From Bacteroidota bacterium (GTDB taxonomy: Bacteria; Bacteroidota; Bacteroidia; B-17B0; B-17BO): 9,398 nt of DNA. Both the position numbers and the translations under genes were made by a program. The stretch covers positions 1-9,398 of the forward strand of contig CANHPI010000082.1 of NCBI GenBank assembly GCA_947462425.1. Reading direction: 5' to 3'. Position 1 is the stretch's first letter, and each line of letters opens with the position of its first letter. Of this stretch, positions 7,188 to 9,398 are shown in pieces. The notes beneath the pieces were generated by a model, which saw only the letters and a list, made by a program, of their open reading frames with translations, was not told where the DNA came from and ran no database searches.

Positions 7188-8056
7188 CAGTAGGCCTTTT
7201 AATTAGTGGAAATCTTGGAAGTATAATATTAAATCAGTTACGTGAAAGTAAAGAAATAACCCTTTTGTTTGTGTATACCGATTTTAAATCAGTTTCTATT
7301 ATTGAGTGTTGTAATGAAAATAATATTCCTTTATTTGTTGGGAACCCAAGAGATGGTAAGTCTGTTGGCTTTTTAGGTAAACTGAATGCCCCAGAGTTAT
7401 TATTGTCAGTAAACTATTTATTTATAGTTGAAAAAGATATTATTGCTAAGGCATTAAGGTATGCTATAAATATTCATGGATCTTTACTTCCAAAATATCG
7501 AGGACGCACTCCACATATTTGGGCAATTATTAATAACGAAAAAGTTACAGGAATAACAGCTCACTTAATGGAGGAAGGCTGTGATGAGGGGGATATTATT
7601 TTACAAATTGAAGTTCCAATTTTAGATTCATATACCGGACAAGATGTATTAAATAAATTTAATGATCTATACCCTAAAATAGTAGATGAATTAGTTAGTA
7701 AACTGGAAAGTAATAAAATAACTTTATTCAAACAAAATCATGAATTGGCTACTTTTTTTGAAAAAAGAACACCAGAGGACGGGAAAATTAGTTTTGATTG
7801 GCAAAAAGAACGTATTTATAATTGGATAAGAGCTCAAGCTAAGCCTTATCCTGGCGCTTTTTGTTTTAACAGAGGAGAGAAAATTATTATTCATCAAGTT
7901 GAATATTCTGATTTAGGTTTTACTCAAAATATGCAAAATGGGTTAGTCATTAAAGTAGAATATAATTTGGTATACTTCAAAACTCCAAATGGAGTTTTGA
8001 AGGTTACTAAATTTGAGAAAGATTATATTATTAAACAAGGAGATGTATTATTATGA
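7184..8056 (+). CDS. Formyltransferase, likely N10-formyl-THF-dependent sugar N-formyltransferase
   Basis: A 290-residue homologue of methionyl-tRNA formyltransferase. INIHGSLLPKYRGRTP (95-110) contains the catalytic Asn96 and His98, and EGCDEGDII (131-139) supplies Asp134, completing the Asn-His-Asp set known from Fmt and ArnA. Residues from about 195 (KRTPEDGKISFDWQKERIYNWIRA) resemble the hinge and the C-terminal small domain. The protein is shorter than Fmt (about 310) and lies in a sugar operon between an acetyltransferase and pseI, so an amino-sugar substrate is far likelier than Met-tRNA. Inference: it transfers formyl to an amino group of the pseudaminic precursor or product, giving an N-formyl nonulosonate. 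The N-terminal glycines (ISGNLGS) are family-typical. It overlaps both neighbours by ATGA. A strong inverted repeat sits in its 3' end. Confidence 0.88.
   Translation: MTVGLLISGNLGSIILNQLRESKEITLLFVYTDFKSVSIIECCNENNIPLFVGNPRDGKSVGFLGKLNAPELLLSVNYLFIVEKDIIAKALRYAINIHGSLLPKYRGRTPHIWAIINNEKVTGITAHLMEEGCDEGDIILQIEVPILDSYTGQDVLNKFNDLYPKIVDELVSKLESNKITLFKQNHELATFFEKRTPEDGKISFDWQKERIYNWIRAQAKPYPGAFCFNRGEKIIIHQVEYSDLGFTQNMQNGLVIKVEYNLVYFKTPNGVLKVTKFEKDYIIKQGDVLL
7975..8002 (+). other. 12-bp perfect hairpin in the 3' end of the formyltransferase gene
   Basis: CTTCAAAACTCC and GGAGTTTTGAAG are exact reverse complements around the 4-base loop AAAT. The structure ends 50 bases before the pseI start codon. 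No T-run follows (AGGTTACTAAATTTG), so it does not look like an intrinsic terminator. It lies in coding sequence (YFKTPNGVLK). A 12-base perfect stem with a 4-base loop is rare by chance in about 9 kb. An mRNA-stability or translation effect on pseI is possible but unproven. Confidence 0.6.
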
Positions 8057-9096
8057 AACAAATTAAAATACAAAATGTTAATATAGGAACTGATTTTAAA
8101 CCATTCATTATAGCAGAAATGAGTGGTAATCATAATCAATCTTTAGAAAGAGCGTTGGCTTTAGTTGATGCGGCGGCGGCTGCGGGGGCGCATGCTTTAA
8201 AGCTACAAACGTATACAGCTGATACGATTACCATGAAGGGAGCTTACACCATTAATGATGCTACATCTTTATGGAATGGCAAAGAACTACATGATTTGTA
8301 TAAAGAAGCTTATACGCCTTGGGAGTGGCATAAACCTATTTTTGATAGAGCTATTGAAAAAGGAATGATTGCTTTTAGTTCACCTTTTGACGAAACAGCA
8401 GTTGATTTTTTAGAAACGTTAAATGTACCAGCCCATAAAATTGCTTCTTTCGAAAACACGCATCTGCCTTTAATTCGCAAAGTAGCTAAAACAGGCAAGC
8501 CTGTTATTATTTCAACAGGCGTTTCTTCTATAGCTGATATCGATGAGGCAGTCAGAACTTTAAAAGAAGAAGGTTGTGAAAATTTTATTTTATTAAAATG
8601 TACTAGTACTTATCCTGCAACTCCTCAAAATACAAATCTCTTAACAATTCCTCATTTAGCTCAATTACATAATTGTATAGTAGGCTTGTCAGATCATACA
8701 ATGGGTATTGGTGTTTCGGTAGCAGCAGTTGCGTTAGGCGCAAATGTAATTGAAAAACATTTCACACTTCGTAGGGCAGATGGAGGTGTAGATTCAGCAT
8801 TTTCTATCGAACCAGAAGAATTGAAAAATTTGGTAATTGAAACAGAAAGAGCTTGGCAGGCTTTAGGTAATGTAAAATATGGCATTCAAGGTGCAGAACA
8901 AAAAAGTTTGTTTTTCAAACGTTCAATTTATGTGTCTGAAAACATAAAAGAGGGTGAATTATTTACGGAAAATAATACAAGGATTATTCGCCCTGGCGAC
9001 GGCATCGAACCTAAGTTTATAAAAATAATTTTAGGAAAAAAATCAAAACACAATTTAATAGCAGGTACACCTTTAAATTGGGATTCAATTCTATAA
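8053..9096 (+). CDS. pseI: Pseudaminic acid synthase, PseI (NeuB family)
   Basis: Condenses 2,4-diacylamido-2,4,6-trideoxy-L-altrose with phosphoenolpyruvate to the nine-carbon pseudaminic acid (EC 2.5.1.97) in the cytoplasm. The 347-residue protein has the NeuB TIM barrel in roughly residues 1-280: FIIAEMSGNHNQ, ALKLQTYTADT, FSSPFDETAVDFLE, KIASFE, CTSTYPA, GLSDHTMGIGV and EKHFTLRRADGGVDSAFS. A C-terminal SAF/antifreeze-like domain follows (RSIYVSENIKEGE to the end). KIASFE in place of KIGSGE and the GGVDSAFS motif favour PseI over NeuB or LegI. The ATG overlaps the formyltransferase TGA, and the TAA overlaps the next ATG by one base (TAATG). The early codons for DAAAAAGAHA are GC-rich against an AT-rich background, as expected for an alanine run. 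Confidence 0.94.
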   Translation: MKQIKIQNVNIGTDFKPFIIAEMSGNHNQSLERALALVDAAAAAGAHALKLQTYTADTITMKGAYTINDATSLWNGKELHDLYKEAYTPWEWHKPIFDRAIEKGMIAFSSPFDETAVDFLETLNVPAHKIASFENTHLPLIRKVAKTGKPVIISTGVSSIADIDEAVRTLKEEGCENFILLKCTSTYPATPQNTNLLTIPHLAQLHNCIVGLSDHTMGIGVSVAAVALGANVIEKHFTLRRADGGVDSAFSIEPEELKNLVIETERAWQALGNVKYGIQGAEQKSLFFKRSIYVSENIKEGELFTENNTRIIRPGDGIEPKFIKIILGKKSKHNLIAGTPLNWDSIL

Positions 9097-9398
9097 TGAT
9101 TGGTGTAATTATTAAAACATTTTGGTTTTATTTGTTGGCTAATGTATTAGTCATATTAAGAAAACCTATTATTTTATCAGAATTGTATTACGCAGGCTTG
9201 AGTAATAAGAAACCAACTTTTAGATTTCCTGATAAAAGCAAAAGAGATGTCTTGATGACTATTCGAATATATAAAAGGTTGCTTCTTAATTTGCTAAAAA
9301 AAAAACAGCCAATTGTGTTTTTAAATACTAAAAGCAGCAGTTATATTTTTGACGGTACCGCTTATTCTATTGATACACGAAACACTTATATCACAAAT
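9096..9398 (+). CDS. Unrecognised protein, N-terminal 101 residues (runs off the window)
   Basis: An open frame from ATG 9096 continues without a stop to the window end and shares one base with the pseI stop codon (TAATG), so it belongs to the operon. The N-terminus MIGVIIKTFWFYLLANVL is hydrophobic, followed by Leu-Arg-Lys, which suggests a membrane anchor or hydrophobic helix. After that come basic residues (DKSKRDVLMTIRIYKRLLLN, then LLKKKQ). Visible downstream: PIVFLNTKSSSYIFDGTAYS. I do not recognise the family. It does not start like PseG (no glycine-rich RADAS-type N-terminus) or like a GT4 enzyme. A ten-A run (9296-9305) lies within it. By position a transferase or glycan-assembly function is plausible but unsupported. 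Confidence 0.7.
   Translation, partial: MIGVIIKTFWFYLLANVLVILRKPIILSELYYAGLSNKKPTFRFPDKSKRDVLMTIRIYKRLLLNLLKKKQPIVFLNTKSSSYIFDGTAYSIDTRNTYITN

Noticed and set aside
8492..8507. Inverted repeat AACAGGC / GCCTGTT in pseI
   Set aside because: It is only 7 bases with a 2-base centre and lies in the conserved TGKPVIISTG coding segment; chance is sufficient.

Overview
The window is AT-rich (roughly 30% GC by eye). Start codons lack GGAGG-type Shine-Dalgarno sequences and usually follow A/T-rich leaders. Together with the flavobacterial look of the proteins, this suggests a member of the Bacteroidota; that assignment is an inference from style, not from a marker gene. The content is a surface-glycan locus dominated by one plus-strand operon for a pseudaminic-acid-type nonulosonic acid (sialic-acid-like sugar).

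Layout. Positions 20-1241 hold a full-length but broken family-4 glycosyltransferase, with an in-frame TGA near the N-terminus and a +1 shift at an 11-A run. Positions 1242-1461 look intergenic but contain, at about 1310-1450, the last ~46 codons of a WecE/DegT-type sugar aminotransferase, a gene relic. From 1462 seven intact genes run head to tail: pseB, a pseC-type aminotransferase, an aldo/keto reductase, a fused SpsF-type cytidylyltransferase/class-III aminotransferase, a GNAT acetyltransferase, a methionyl-tRNA-formyltransferase-like sugar formyltransferase, and pseI. An eighth, unrecognised gene starts at 9096 and leaves the window. Junctions are gaps of 11 and 2 bases or overlaps of 1 to 4 bases (ATGA, GTGA, TAATG), so co-transcription and translational coupling are very likely.

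How the genes could work together. PseB converts UDP-GlcNAc to the 4-keto-6-deoxy-L-altro sugar and the PseC-like enzyme aminates C4. The GNAT and/or the formyltransferase acylates an amino group. PseI condenses the freed sugar with phosphoenolpyruvate, and the cytidylyltransferase domain activates the product as the CMP-sugar. No PseG-type UDP-sugar hydrolase is visible here. Three activities exceed the standard six-step pathway: the reductase, the class-III aminotransferase domain and the formyltransferase. This points to a further modified product, for example an N-formylated or additionally aminated nonulosonate. That is the most interesting aspect of the window, and the product structure is inference.

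Two perfect inverted repeats lie inside coding sequence (7975-8002, with a 12-bp stem just upstream of pseI, and 4150-4171). They are worth checking as mRNA structures. No tRNA, rRNA, CRISPR array or insertion sequence was seen.
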